The notes: generated by a model not told the origin, from the letters alone. Shown: positions 46,125 to 58,600, numbered from the stretch's first letter. The stretch is 64,000 nt of DNA from Limnoperna fortunei (GCA_944474755.1 OX104113.1:19469563-19533562); one strand, 5' to 3'. Made by a program: numbers and translations.

Positions 46125-46715
46125 TATAATAGAAAAACTTAAAAAAAATAGATGAAAATTCTAAACTTTTTATTTATAGTAAAATTAAAAATGAAATAAA
46201 GATGGAGGATTATTTAACAAATTTAAAAAATTTTAATAGTCGCAAAGTGCTTACTAAATTTCGCATTAGTGACCACAATCTAGAAATAGAAGTAGGTCGA
46301 TATAAAAAAGTTCCAAGAGAACAAAGAATTTGTAAAATTTGTAAAACACTAGATGATGAAAAGCATTTCTTTTTTGCTTGTAAAACAAGTAATGAGATAC
46401 GAAATATTTTTTTACATAAAATAGATATATGTTATCCCAATTTTAACCAGCTTAGTTCAATAGAGAGACTTAAAATTGTTCTTGACCCTATACCAGATAT
46501 CTTGCCCAGCGTTGTCGACTACATAAAGCAATCTATTGAATTGCGAAAATAAGGTCCACACTGGTCACTAGTATCTGTTATAACTATATATATATATAAT
46601 TCATTTACATGTTCAATCATTTTGTTCTCCATATTTGTTTCTGTTTGTAAGTTCTTTTGTATTTGCTGAACCCGTCAGGGTTTATGTTTTGCAAATAAAT
46701 AAATAAATAAATATT
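46125..46715 (+). mobile_element. 5'-truncated LINE, 3' end with zinc knuckle and TAAA tail
   Basis: Coding from about 46148 to the stop at 46552 in one frame. KVLTKFRISDHNLEIEVGRY is followed by C-K-I-C-x7-H-x4-C (EKHFFFAC), the C-terminal zinc knuckle found after the reverse transcriptase of several non-LTR retrotransposon clades. The 3' end is aacccgtcagggtttatgtt then an (aaat)n tail at about 46695-46713. The reverse transcriptase itself is absent: a 5'-truncated insertion. Confidence 0.8.
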
Positions 46716-46919
46716 TAGATAATAGCGGGGTACATCGAATCTATAATGCAACTAAACTGTAAAATATTCAGAACTGCGTAGAATTTATTAGACCCTTTAA
46801 AACTGCGTATTTCAACTTAAAAAAAAACAATGCAAGTTACGAACGAATTCTAGTCGTTGTGTACCGTGCATTCTCGTACGTTCCGTTTTGTACCATAAAA
46901 ACAACCATTTCGCACAGTT

Positions 46920-47510
46920 TCGTACCCCTGAAATCAACTTCAGCGTAAAATTTATAATACTCTCCAATCAACACAGCACAGATTGTATACTACCCCTCAA
47001 ATCAACAATTAGCGCAATATTGGTAATACCCCTTAAATCAACACGGCACAGGATTATAATACCCCTCAAATTAACAAAACGCAGAATGTATAATACTCCT
47101 CCAATCAACACAGAAGAAAATAAAATACCATTAAAATCAACATGGCGCAGAAAGTGTAATATCTTTCCTATCAACCAAATTACCCTTCAAATCAACACAG
47201 CGCAAACACCCTTCCAATAAACAAAGCGCATATAATACCCTTCAAATCGACACAACGCAGAATATATTAAACGCCTCCAATCAACACAGTGCAGAATGTA
47301 TACCCCTAAAATCAACTTCAGCTCAAAATAACCCTAAAATCAACACAGCGCAGAATGTGCAATACCATCAAAGTACCTTCAAATCAACATTAGCGCAAAA
47401 CTTATATAAATATAATACCCCTCCAATCAACACAGCGCAGAATTTTAAATACACCTCAAAACAACACAGATCAGAATGTATAATACCTCTCAAATTAATA
47501 AAGAGAAGAC
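46920..47510 (+). repeat. Degenerate minisatellite, 35-45 bp unit
   Basis: About 14 imperfect copies of ctcaaatcaacacagcgcag then aatgtataatacc, with variable spacing. Open frames on both strands here (for example 46888-47220) are by-products of the repeat. Confidence 0.85.
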
Positions 47511-47635
47511 CGTAAAACCATCATTTGTTGAAATTTACAGCCACGAGTTTATGCAAACCTTTACAAATAATGTTTAATTTCTCATTTATTCACGGTGAAT
47601 TCCCTGGTAAATGATAGGTAATCATAGGTAATATA

Positions 47636-47772
47636 TGTTTGTTTGTTTGATGGTGTTTAACGCCAATTTCAGCAATTTTTCAGCAATATCATGGCGTCCA
47701 GTTTTTATTGGGGGAGGAAGCCGGAGTACCCGGAGAAAACCCCCGACCTGCGGTAGGAAAACTGGCAATCCT
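47636..47772 (-). mobile_element. 5'-truncated SINE with 14-bp target duplication
   Basis: Tail and middle of the SINE (gtttaacgccaatttcagca ... gtaggaaaactggcaatcct) flanked by tcataggtaatata (47622-47635 and 47773-47786). A young-looking copy. Confidence 0.88.
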
Positions 47773-48084
47773 TCATAGGTAATATAGAATTGTTCGTTAG
47801 AAACCACGCTCCTAATCTATAAGTAAACTAGTTCATAAGATATTTGAAAATATCATATTTATAGCATTGCTTTATTATTCTATTGGACTGTACAAAACTA
47901 TTTGCTGAATGGGCTGGTGTAAATTAAAAAATTTTCAGGGTGCAGTGTTGTTTGAAACCTTGTAAAATATAAAAATAATAATAGAAAAAAATAAGTACTT
48001 ATAAAGTTTATTTAAAACAAATAAAGGTTTGTAATAAAATGTTTGTACTTTTTACTCATATGTGTATTTATATTGGTGTATTGA

Positions 48085-48152
48085 TTCGCCTGAATATAGC
48101 TGAAATATTGCTGCTCGGGCGTTAAACACCATTAATCAATCAATCAATCTAT
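48085..48152 (+). repeat. LINE/SINE 3' tail fragment
   Basis: cctgaatatagctgaaatat then tgctgctcgggcgttaaaca, ending in atcaatcaatcaatc. Related to the tail of the window's SINE and to the LINE 3' ends near 56.1 and 61.8 kb. Confidence 0.55.
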
Positions 48153-49215
48153 CAGGGCATATATCGTTCTCCGTATAAGTTACAGCAGGACAAGAACTTG
48201 CTTAGTAATTAAAACTAACAGAAACGTGATATCTAATTATCTAGCTCTGCGAATAACACAAGTTTTTCTTAATTACCGTATATACCTGTGTCTATGACAG
48301 ACACATAACTGTGATGACATTATCATATTTTTACATGCACGTTTTATCATTTTCGTATATTTATGCTCTGTGTTTATATTTTTTACAAGTTTGATAGGGA
48401 ATAAATTGTTTAACTATGAAAATTTAAAAGTTTAATCTTTTTATGGCCAAAGTAATACTGTATTGTAATTGCTTTAGTCATACGATCCGCCACCTGTCTA
48501 GGTATAAAGGTAGCAAATGTGTATCTGTAACGGCATACTATAATGTGTATCCTACGTTCAATTAAACGGTGACTATCCATGTTGTATTCTGATTGCTTCC
48601 AGAGGTGCTACATGTGTACAATTCTTATTCTTGATTGAGCAGAAATTTAACAAAATAATTTATAGCATTTTACCACAAAACTGCATTTATTGTTAAGAGG
48701 CTGATTTAAGTTGAGAGTATAGTATGTGCCTACAAATAGAGGTAATGTGTTGATCGTTTATTCATGTTAACCTTGGTAAGCTAGAATATTTAACTTTTAT
48801 GTTAATATTGTTCATGAGGGTAACAAGTTTGCAAACGTGCTTTAAAGCAAGGTTGTTCATGATAGAAGGATCTCAGTGTAAAGAAGTATTAAATAAAAGG
48901 GGAAATATATTATTCAATAATGTGGTCTAATTAGTATAAATGCATATCCATTATATAGTATAGTAAGTAAGTATACTTGAACTGTCATTTCGAAATATGA
49001 GTTCTCCAATCCGTAACTTAACGAGCTTTGGGTTATTGGTATAAATACCTCAACTGAATACTTTTAGCATTATCTTAAATCCCCAAAAATACAAATAAAT
49101 AGGTAAAACATTTTTTAATAAAAGCCATTAGGCAAAAGTCCGTGCGAGACCGTTTTACAGTAGTCAAGGACGTTAAAACCCCCCATAAGTAAGTTTTAGC
49201 ATCATTAAAAGTTAA

Positions 49216-49760
49216 TAATGGCTATGGCACAGTTGAACTTTAAGTACATACCCAGCAGACTAGGAGGCAACAATTTAGCCTTCAATGGAATCTTTTCCGG
49301 GTAAAGACTACCGTGGTGGAAGAATGTACTGGAAGAGTACTATACCAGCATGCCCAGCGACTATCAACACTAAGAATGACACTATTACAGGACTAAGAAA
49401 GCACCAACACATTCATCCTGCATACCAAGCAAAAATTGTAGCCAAAGACATAATGCACTTTATATCGACAAAATGCCAGGAAGAAGTAAGACCAATACCA
49501 GCTATTTACCAAGAAGAGATGTCAAAGCTTAGAGACGAGTGGGACGACGAATCGAGACAAGTTGACATTCAACTCTGCAAAATCAATATTGTACCGAGTC
49601 CAACCCAAGCAGACACCCAAAGTTAGCTACCACAATTACAGACATCCAGCTTGATGGCAAGTGGACACAGACTACAACTGAAGGACAGACTCGCCAACAA
49701 CACCATATGGAATATGTGGATGCCGTGTCTCAGCTACTACATCTTGGATAAAACCTAAAT
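49216..49760 (+). pseudogene. FLYWCH-type zinc-finger fragment, probably MULE transposase relic
   Basis: In one frame FKYIPSRLGGNNLAFNG, then after a frameshift KDYRGGRMYWKSTIPACPAT and K-H-Q-H-I-H-P: the Y-W...C-P-A...H-x-H-x-H-P pattern of a FLYWCH finger. The frame continues to 49626 with I-P-A-I-Y-Q-E-E-M and resumes after a stop with QLDGKWTQTT. FLYWCH fingers precede Mutator-like transposases in many invertebrate elements. The frameshift and stop make it a relic; a small domesticated gene is the alternative. Confidence 0.55.
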
Positions 49761-50055
49761 AGACTTTACTTGTAATTTTAATTTTTTTGGTTATATTTTG
49801 CTACAATGAAAGTATTTATATATAATGTTAAAATAAAATAATGTCGTATATTGAGTGATAGTAATAATATAAAATAATTATTATACAAATACTATCACTC
49901 AATATATACCAGTACAATTACCAATTTTATCTTTTAGTCAATTAATTACCCTCTATGAGGGACCCCTTAATCCTCACTAATGAGCACCTACAATGTTCTT
50001 TGATCTTTCAAAATGTTGGCATTCCGGCACACAGTCCTTTATTTTATATATTGAT

Positions 50056-50320
50056 TTGTTTGTTTGTTTGTTTAAATGATGTTTAACGCCACTTTCAGCA
50101 GTTTTTCAGCTATATCGTGGCGTCCGGTTTTTATTGGGGAGGAAGACGGACTACCTTGAAAAAACCCCCGCTCTTCGGTAGGAAAACTGGCAATCCTTGT
50201 CAATTAAGATTAGAGTCGAGTACACCATGCCCGCAGTGAGACTCGAACCCGCAACCGCAGTGTTGACAGACCACGTGATCAGTAGTAGACGAACTACCTT
50301 AACCACTCGGCCCCTATTGC
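50056..50320 (-). mobile_element. Near full-length SINE
   Basis: Head gggccgagtggttaaggtag with a good A-box, B-box ggttcgagtctc, and tail agctgaaaaactgctgaaag on the minus strand. An imperfect direct repeat (tattg-gatt) may flank it. Confidence 0.85.
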
Positions 50321-50726
50321 GATTGAGACACAGCTAGCACTTAAATGGAAGCGATGTAAGGACTAAATTGAATGAGAATTGGCATATATGTCTATTAAAT
50401 TTACGACAGTTGCAAATGGAAACCCTTCTCTTATAAATTAACCGTCGTTTAATAACAAAAAGGTCGTAAATGTGTTTATTACATTTTGTAATTTTATCTT
50501 CCATTTAAACAATATATTTCTCACTAACCCACATTTTATGTTATTTCATATCAGTAAAATTATGTTTATTACAAGGTCAGCTGGTATTAATTAATCTGCA
50601 GTAATCTGACATGAGGGCATAGCACATTGTGGTAATGCTCTCTCCGGTAACAAGCAACAGAAAAATGTATATTTTTAATTAATATAAATAAATACATGTA
50701 CATGTTCAAACTAAATGTAGAAAATT

Positions 50727-50857
50727 AAGAAATAATTCACGAATGACCATTTATGTCGTTATTTTATCCCTCACTATCGCTCGGGATAAAATAATACGAC
50801 ATAAATGGTCACCCTGTGGTAAAACAATGATAAATCACAGCCTCCGTGAATTATTTC
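50727..50857. repeat. Palindrome
   Basis: Inner arms gaccatttatgtcgt / acgacataaatggtc around ttatccctcactatcgctcg; outer arms aagaaataattcacg / cgtgaattatttct. Confidence 0.85.
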
Positions 50858-51160
50858 TATTCTAATAAGAAAATTGGAGTACATTTATAATATTTTCGTA
50901 CCCATAGAAAACATCATTCCGCCATAAACTGGCTGTTCCGCCAATGTAACACACAATATATTGCAACGGATAATTATAGCGCGTGTCGCTATTTATAAGA
51001 TTTATACGTCATATGCAATAGCTTTCCGGTGGGAGTTACAGTTTTGTAATTGGAACAGCGATTTAAAACACGCCCTTTTCAGCGCGTGTCCTTATAGATA
51101 AATCATTTTTTTACCACAGTTGTGGTCTCAAAGCCTTTAAAGCACGTCATATTAGAAATT

Positions 51161-51308
51161 AAGAAATAATTCACGCTGGCTGTGGTTTATCATTGTTTTA
51201 CAACGGGGTGACCATTTATGTCGTATTATTTTAAAGTTATAAAATAACGACATAAATGGCCATCCCGTTGTAAAACAATGATAAATCACAGCCTCCGTGA
51301 ATTATTTC
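51161..51308. repeat. Palindrome, about 70-bp arms
   Basis: aagaaataattcacg, gctgtggtttatcattgttt and gaccatttatgtcg in the left arm are each matched in reverse order on the right, around a short ttaaagttat centre. The most complete arm pairing of the group. Confidence 0.88.
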
Positions 51309-51778
51309 TATTCTAATAAAACAATTACGCTACATTTATAATATTTTAGTACCTATAGAAAACATCATTTCCACCATAAACTGGCTGTTCCGTCAATGTA
51401 ACACACAATATATTGCAACGGATAATGATAGCGCGTGATAGTGCGTGTCGCTATTTATAAGATTTATACGTCATTCGCAATAGCTTTCCGGTGGGAGTTA
51501 AAGTTTTGTGATCGGAACAGCCATTTAAAACACGCCCTCCTAAGCGCGTGTTGCTCATAGATAAATCATTTTTTACCACAGTTGTGGTCTCAAAGCCGAT
51601 AAACGGCACGTCATATTAGAATATGTCATTAAGTTTAGAAAACTAACTGTATATTGCCTGAAAATGCCAAATAATATCACGAGGCGCACATTCAAATCAT
51701 ACAGCAAGCAGCTATACAAATACAATAATACAGCCTCAAACACACGGTTTCTTAATTCATTAATGAAATAAATATAAT

Positions 51779-51957
51779 AGTTGCTTATTTATAGCTGGCA
51801 TTGTCATGATACTTGACAGCACTAGAGACAGTGCCTTCAAAATTGATAATGCCCTCGCCTTTGGCTAGGGTGGCTAGGGCATTATCAATGTTTCAGGCAA
51901 TACCACTATCCATTGTGCAGTAAAGATTTCATGACAATGCCCTCTATATAAGCAACT
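51779..51957. repeat. Palindrome
   Basis: agttgctta and ggcattgtcatga at the left match tcatgacaatgcc and taagcaact at the right; inner attgataatgccct / agggcattatcaat around cgcctttggct. Confidence 0.82.
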
Positions 51958-51984
51958 CTTGTGTAAATATTGCATGATTGTGAA

Positions 51985-52080
51985 GTTTTAATTACAAGTG
52001 ATATTGCACGGCTTGCTATTTGGTGCAAGAATGAAATCCAAAAAATTGATTAGCCGTGCAATGTCACTTGCAATCAAAAC
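51985..52080. repeat. Palindrome
   Basis: acaagtgatattgcacggct pairs with agccgtgcaatgtcacttg across a 35-base centre; outer gttttaatt / aatcaaaac is imperfect. Confidence 0.8.
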
Positions 52081-52299
52081 GTTTATCCTGCAATATCTCA
52101 ATATGTTATTGTTTTTGAAATATCCACATTAAAATTGTTTTCTGCACCAAAATAATGACCAAATTGAACACTAAAAAAATCAGATATAGATAATGACAAC
52201 AAAATGTGCACGACTATACATTCTTTTGTATAAAAAACACTAATATATTAAGATATTAAGGAGACCAAGAATAAAAGTGGAAAATTTACAGTAAAATGT

Positions 52300-52455
52300 A
52301 ATAAAACAATTATGGCAGCTCGGTGCATGCATATCATGTTTTATGGAACACTTAAAGAGAATATCGACCTCAGCCGTTAGCCTCCGGCCGATATATCTAT
52401 TTAAAGTGTTCCATAAAACATAATATTGCATGCACTAAGCTGCCATAATTGTATA
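52300..52455. repeat. Palindrome beside the DHRS7-like 3' end
   Basis: acaattatggcagct, gcatgca and atgttttatggaacactt match reversed aagtgttccataaaacat, tgcatgc and agctgccataattgt; centre cctcagccgttagcctccgg. It ends about 110 bases from the poly(A) signal. Confidence 0.88.
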
Positions 52456-52563
52456 GTATTTACAATTCTATCTTCTAGTTAACGGACGTAAATCTAAGAT
52501 ACTAGTTTAAATCATACTGTGTTTGTGGCTCGACATAGCAACGACATCACGATGATACCAAAA

Positions 52564-52569
52564 TTTATT
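52564..52569 (-). terminator. AATAAA polyadenylation signal of DHRS7-like gene
   Basis: AATAAA on the minus strand about 55 bases past the stop codon. The motif is common in AT-rich DNA, so only its position supports it. Confidence 0.5.
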
Positions 52570-52622
52570 TAATTTGTCTTATAATAAAATTCTCAGTTTT
52601 AACCGAACATAATGTGTACATT

Positions 52623-52689
52623 TTAGTGTCGATCTGTTATTCCAGCCTTGATCTTCTCTACACGCTTAGCTCCAATTCTTCTTCCCAAC
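52623..52689 (-). CDS. DHRS7-like: DHRS7-like exon H (stop codon)
   Basis: [20 protein letters not shown] then R-H and TAA. G-x-K-R-x-E-x-x-K-x-G matches the basic C-terminal tail of DHRS7. Acceptor ATTACAG|GTT. Confidence 0.92.
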
Positions 52690-55600
52690 CTGTAATATAG
52701 TATAGTATTTAAATTTTTGAACCAGTATATTAATATTAAGTTAGTTTAGTTGACAGGGAATTAGCAATACGGGGGCACATAGGCATGTGCTTCCACATAG
52801 TTTTCACAAAAAAATTAAACAAACATACTAATAAGAATCAAGTGCAATCTTCATCTTTATAAACTAAAAAAAGGACCACTGTCCACAATGGCCTATCGAT
52901 CTTCTTTAAATTTATTTTACACTTTATGTATATGCTATAATTACGGAGCTTAGGGGGATGGAGTGGCGCAAACCCTGAGTCCAACGTATCTGTATCCACT
53001 TGATTTCAAGTATAGCTATACGCACATGATAGAACGCGTCCGGGTGCCACAGACCACTCGATCACAACGAAATGTGTATATAAACTAAATATTTGTCAGA
53101 GGCAAAGTAAGTAAATTATACTTATTGTAGACCCTTAGACACTTTAGTACAGCATCCATATTCTGTAGAAATTCAAGCGAATGTCCTTTAACTGAGGTGG
53201 CTTGTTTGTGCCGTTTAAAATTTTTTTCGTTACTTCGATGTTCGCTGTTCAGTCTAATAGTTAGGCCATATTTCATTAGTCATTTGGATTTAAAGTCAAG
53301 CAGTGTTTAATATCAAGAACTGGTTTAAAACTATACCAGGTCGTCCATCGTAAATTAAATGGCCACCATAATGACAGTGAGGTAGTACTAGTATCGATCT
53401 ATTCTTGGGCAACTTTCTGATCTATCCTCTCGTTTGTGACCACACACCGATATTGATCATTTATGTAACAAGATGAATGCCACTAGTACAGCCGGATATG
53501 CTGACCCTTCCGGAATACATGACAAGTTGAGTTCGTGTTGATTTTCTGTTTGCTGCGTGGTGTTATTGTTTGTTGCTTGCATGTTGTGATTAAGCCTCTG
53601 TTTTTTCCGATTTTAAAAGTATGTAACAGGCGGATATCAGGGATACAGGGAGAATGACCAGGCCCTCTGAATTTTCCTAAAGTATGCACCGTACGGGACT
53701 ACACTCTTTCCCAAGCCCTAAATTTGCCTTTGATAGATAACAAAGAAAACTATTCACTATACCGTCTTGTTATAGTAGGTAGATACTGAAACATATACAT
53801 AAACAATAACTCGGGATTTCCTGACAGCCAAACTTCATCCAAATCATTGGCCATAGCTACTGCCATCAGATAAGCACACCTCTCTGCTGTCATCCTTTTC
53901 TCGTCCGATTTCATTTCGACTCCTAATTTCTGAAAATTAACCACATACTGACTGTTACATCGTCCGTAACCCGTGGCCGATTCCATGGATTCGACTGTGT
54001 TACCGACCACTAAGGTAAAATAAAGTTTAAATGTGATATCATTTCAAATCACCCGACTATAAGTGCGTAAACAATAATTCATTAAATTACATACTTTACA
54101 CATGACAGAGTTATTTACCAAGTTTGGTAAAATTTCGATTTAAATTTCCCATGCCTTGCAACATCATTAAATACCGAGAATACCGAAAGACATTATACTT
54201 ACTTCCTCCTTGTTTTCTGTAAAGGCGTGTAATAAAATTTCTGAGAAGACAGGTCCAGGACAAACCATTGTTACATTGATATTATAGGCATATCCCTCAA
54301 TCCGAAGAGCTTCAAACCAACCCTATGTATTGATACAGAAATACAAAAACAGTAAAAAATCATACCATAATAACACGTACAGAAGATCTATAGAATGATT
54401 TACAGAAAAATACTTGACATGGGGAACAGATGTAGACGATGTGTACATTTATATGCAATCTATATGGTATCTATAACATAAGTGTCATTTGTAGAAACAC
54501 TAATAAAACACGGATAAGTGATTACTGTATACCAAACAACTGCCCCTATACATTGTGGGGTCGATTCTCACTGCAGGCAAGGTGTACTCGACTCCAATCT
54601 TAATTGACAAGGATTGCAAGTTTTTCTACCGCAGGTCGGGGGTTCTCTCCGGGTACTCCGGCTTCCTCCCCCAATAAAAACTGGACGCCATGAAATAGCT
54701 GAAAAATTGCTGAAAGTGGCGTTAAAACACCATTCAAACAAAAAAAACCTATACATCTCTCTGTATATGGATAGTGGATAGTAAAATTAACTTAATTATA
54801 CCACCCGAAAACTTTTTGGGAGGTATATAGGAGTCACCCTGTCTGTCTGTCCGTCTGTCCACATCCCTTGTAAGCGCAACTCCTCCTAAACCACTTGATG
54901 AAATTTAAAGAAACTTAGCATAAAGAAAGTATATTATATGTAGATGTGCATGAAGGATTTGTATTGACCTCGGATATCATTAAGGGGAGATAATTGGACT
55001 TGAAAGTAAAGCGGGGTATCCCTTTGTGAGCGTGCTCACAGTCCACACTTGTTTTAAATTAATTGAAAGACACAAAAATACTACTTATCACTCAATACGT
55101 ACATGTAAAGCATGCTTTGAACCAGCATATGATCCTAGGCCTGGTGCACCTAAAATATTAAAAATAACATTTTGTCTTTTTTTCACGTCAATTAAAGTAT
55201 TTCCATCAAAAACAGGACAACAAATAAAAAAGGGTATAAAACACTGGATTGTAACAATTTGCAATATAGCTAAAGTTACTATTACTGTTAAGGCCACATT
55301 TCGTTTACTAATAAACGGTGAATACAACTTGACAAAAAATGTATAAATTATTTACATTCAAGCACTGTCGACCAGGAAAAACAAAACACCAAACATAATC
55401 AAACCTAATTTTCCAGCCAGACTACTAGTAACAACAATCCTCCCCGATTTTTGTTTCATCATTTGTGGTAATACGAACTTCGTTAATGACAGAGTGCCGA
55501 GAACGTTGATTTTAAGCATTGCTTCATCAACAGAAATGCTAGTTTTTTCCCAAAGAGCTCGTTGGGATCGTCCTGCATTGTTTACTAAAATGTCAATCTG

Positions 55601-58600
55601 GAAAACAAAATTGAACGTCTTAAGCATTGTTCTTTTTTCCTATATATATCACCAAACAACGCACAAAATAAACTAGAGGCTCACAGGAACATGTATCGCT
55701 CATATCGCTCACCCAGGGACAGTCTATACTATAGTATTGACTGTCCCTGGCTCACCTGAACCTGACAATTCTTCCTAAAAGTCAAAAACTATCTTGACCC
55801 CCCTACACACTTGTACTATTGTAAGCCAATAGCCATATCGGTGATCAGCTGTCATGATTTGCGCAATTTTGGCAAAGGACTGTGACATCCTAAAGATGAA
55901 GTGTGCAAATTGTCTAAGCAGTCATTTCATTGGTTTAAGAGAAGATTGTTTTTAAATCAATTTAAATTGATAAAAAAAGTTCAAGTGGAATAACTCCTAA
56001 AAAGTTCATCGAACAATCATGACCTTTTTGTAGCATTTCTCTATTTCTAATTTTCAAGATGTTGCCGATAAAATGGTTGATTGATTGATTGATTGATTGA
56101 TTGATTACATGTCTTCTTAACGTCCAGCGAGCAGTATTTCAGCTATATTCAGGACGGGAACAAGTTAACAAACAATAAATCAACGGAAAATGGGAGTTGG
56201 ATGGGTCACAGGGAATACAATTTTGACTGCCACTGGAAAAGTATGGAGTTTTGGGTAGGGGCGGAAAATTTAGTCTTTTGTAGCGGCTTCAATGAGCCTA
56301 CTCTTTTTCGAAATATACAAAAGGGGTCTTTATCGTGCAAGGAGCGTGCCACTCTCCAAACACGTTACGGCAAAAATCATCAATTTTAATTATTAAAGGG
56401 CAATAACTCATACAATGAGTCGTCATACCACTTCGATTAAACAGATAGTTTTGTTGAACTTTTGATGTTGAAGAATTAAGCAATACCAACTTTTTCTCTA
56501 GAATTTAATTTTAAGGAAAAAAATGGAAAAAATCTTAAATTTTGACGATTAAAGGGCAATAACTCCTACAAGTGGACGTCTTACAACTTCAACTCAATGA
56601 AGAGTTTCGTAGAGCTTTTGATGCTGAAGAAGGAATGTCTCTTCCGTGCTCCTGTATCTGTTATACTTTTTAACTATAAGCCAAAAACTGTATTTTTACC
56701 ACCAGTTCTACTTTTAGCCAAGGCGGTCATGTTGGTTAATCTGCGGCCATTGTTTGTGTAAACTTGGTAAAGGACATTTAACTGATGATGTGTACAAAGT
56801 TGCAAAGCAGTCCTTTCAGTGGCTTCAGAGGAGAAGATTTTTTTTTAATTAATTAAAATTGATTTAAAACAGTTCAAGGAGAAAACTTCTAAGCGGTTTA
56901 TCAGACAATTTTGACCCTAAAGTCTTTTTCCAGCTCTCTTAGAGCTGAACAATTTAACACTGCTAACTTTTTCTCTAGTTCTAATAATTTTCAAGATTTT
57001 GAAGACAAAATGGCAAAAATCATCAATTCTGATGATTAAAGGGCAATAACTCCTACAATGAGTTGTCATACAATTTCGACTTAATGGCGAGTTTTTAAGA
57101 GTTTTTGATGGTGAAGAAGGAAGGTCTCTCCGGTTTTCCTGTATCTGTTATACTTTTTGAACTGTAAGGCAAAAACTGTATTTTGACCCCCCTTCCCCAC
57201 CCAGTTCTATTTCTAACTGAGGCGGCCATGTTGGTTGGTCTGCGGCCACGATTTGTGCAAACTTGGTAGAGGAAGTTTAACTGATGATATGTGCAAAATT
57301 TCAAAGCAATTTCTTCAGTGGTTTTGGGGGAAAGGTTAACGATGACGACAACGACGGACGCCAAGTGATGGTAATAGCTAACCTTCGGGTCAGGAGAGCT
57401 AAAAAACCTTCGATATTACACATCACATCAACATAATTAAACTGACAGGAATACTTAGTTATAATAGTTACATACAATCTTCATTTATTTATGTGGACCA
57501 TAGGAGATAATAAGCAAAAAAAACCAAAGTAATAATCAAATTTCAAAGTGCAAAACACTAAAAAAAAAATAATAAAAACAAACAAACAAAACAACACACT
57601 AACAAACGCCAGCGACAACAACTCTAAAAAATGAGTGAACTAGTGTGCTCCGGAAGAGTAAGCAGTTTGCAACACACCCGTCGTGTCATGGGTTGACAAT
57701 CCAGGGTAAGTCAAGTCCGGTAAAAGACGATACTACACATAATCTACAACAACCCTACATCTTTACTCATTTGCGAGACATATATCATTTGTCATTATGT
57801 ACACGATGTCTCCCGTAAAATTTCTTTAATTTGATTAACAAAACTAAATTCGTGGTATTCCCAACAAGCTCTGGGGTAACGTATTTGTCGAGAAACGTAA
57901 ACTCCATATGCTGGAGCTGATGGAATGTTGCTGCATAAGAAGGGACACGTTTGTCGTAATATTTAGTAGAAGGTTCTCCTTGTGTATTGATTCCGAGATG
58001 TAACTACAAATATTAGTTGTGTACATGTACAATAAACGCCTAATTCGTTAGTCAAACAATCAATGTAGTGAACAAACAAAATGATGTTATTTGGTGCCTC
58101 GTCTGCATAGACGACAAAATATTTGTCATTATAAGGTATAGAGTGCTTTGGCAACATCAGGGGTTTTTTTAATTGAAGCTACTTTTGGTGCTCATTGAGC
58201 TTTTCAAAGATAATCTGTTGAGTACCAATGACCATTCAGCTTTAACCCCTATGAAACCTTGGTCCATTCTCTTATGAAGTCTTCAATAGAATCCATTGTA
58301 ACTTTGAAATTGTGTTTCCACTAAACAGATCCTGGTTGAGGAAATTTGTCCATACCATTTAATATGCATTTGCTCATAGACAAAACGATTTTGAGTGGAT
58401 ACAAAAGTGTGGACACGGTCGATATTCTTGCTGCATTCCACATCCGTTGTGAAAAAAAACTTTCATAAGCAACTTCTTTGTAAATAGCATTATATTGTCA
58501 TCAAATTTAATGCATGATAACAGAAACTGACTTTAAATAAAACTTAAATATAGTCACTGGACCGTTTAATTGAGGTCAATCAGATGACATCTACCAGACT

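Larger units (their letters stand above)
50727..51620. repeat. Tandem duplication of a 430-440 bp palindrome-bearing segment
   Basis: 50727-51157 and 51158-51610 align: aagaaataattcacg, a palindrome with gaccatttatgtcg, then accatagaaaacatcatt-like text, gataatgatagcgcgtg, ggtgggagttaaagttttgt and ggcacgtcatattagaa. The two copies differ by small indels. Confidence 0.8.
45750..52560. other. Intergenic region between the two genes
   Basis: Both genes are on the minus strand, so this lies downstream of the DHRS7-like gene and upstream of spectrin. It holds the LINE, minisatellite, SINEs, FLYWCH relic and palindromes listed separately. 48.2-49.2 kb shows nothing that I recognise. Confidence 0.6.

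Noticed and set aside
46888..47220. 110-codon plus-strand frame and its antisense partner
   Set aside because: Both are produced by the degenerate minisatellite whose repeats happen to lack stops.
53930..54010. Extended 5' end of DHRS7-like exon G ([17 protein letters not shown]...)
   Set aside because: No acceptor there fits the phase of exon F, and the extra residues do not occur in the family; TTTTCAG at 53930 gives the expected length.
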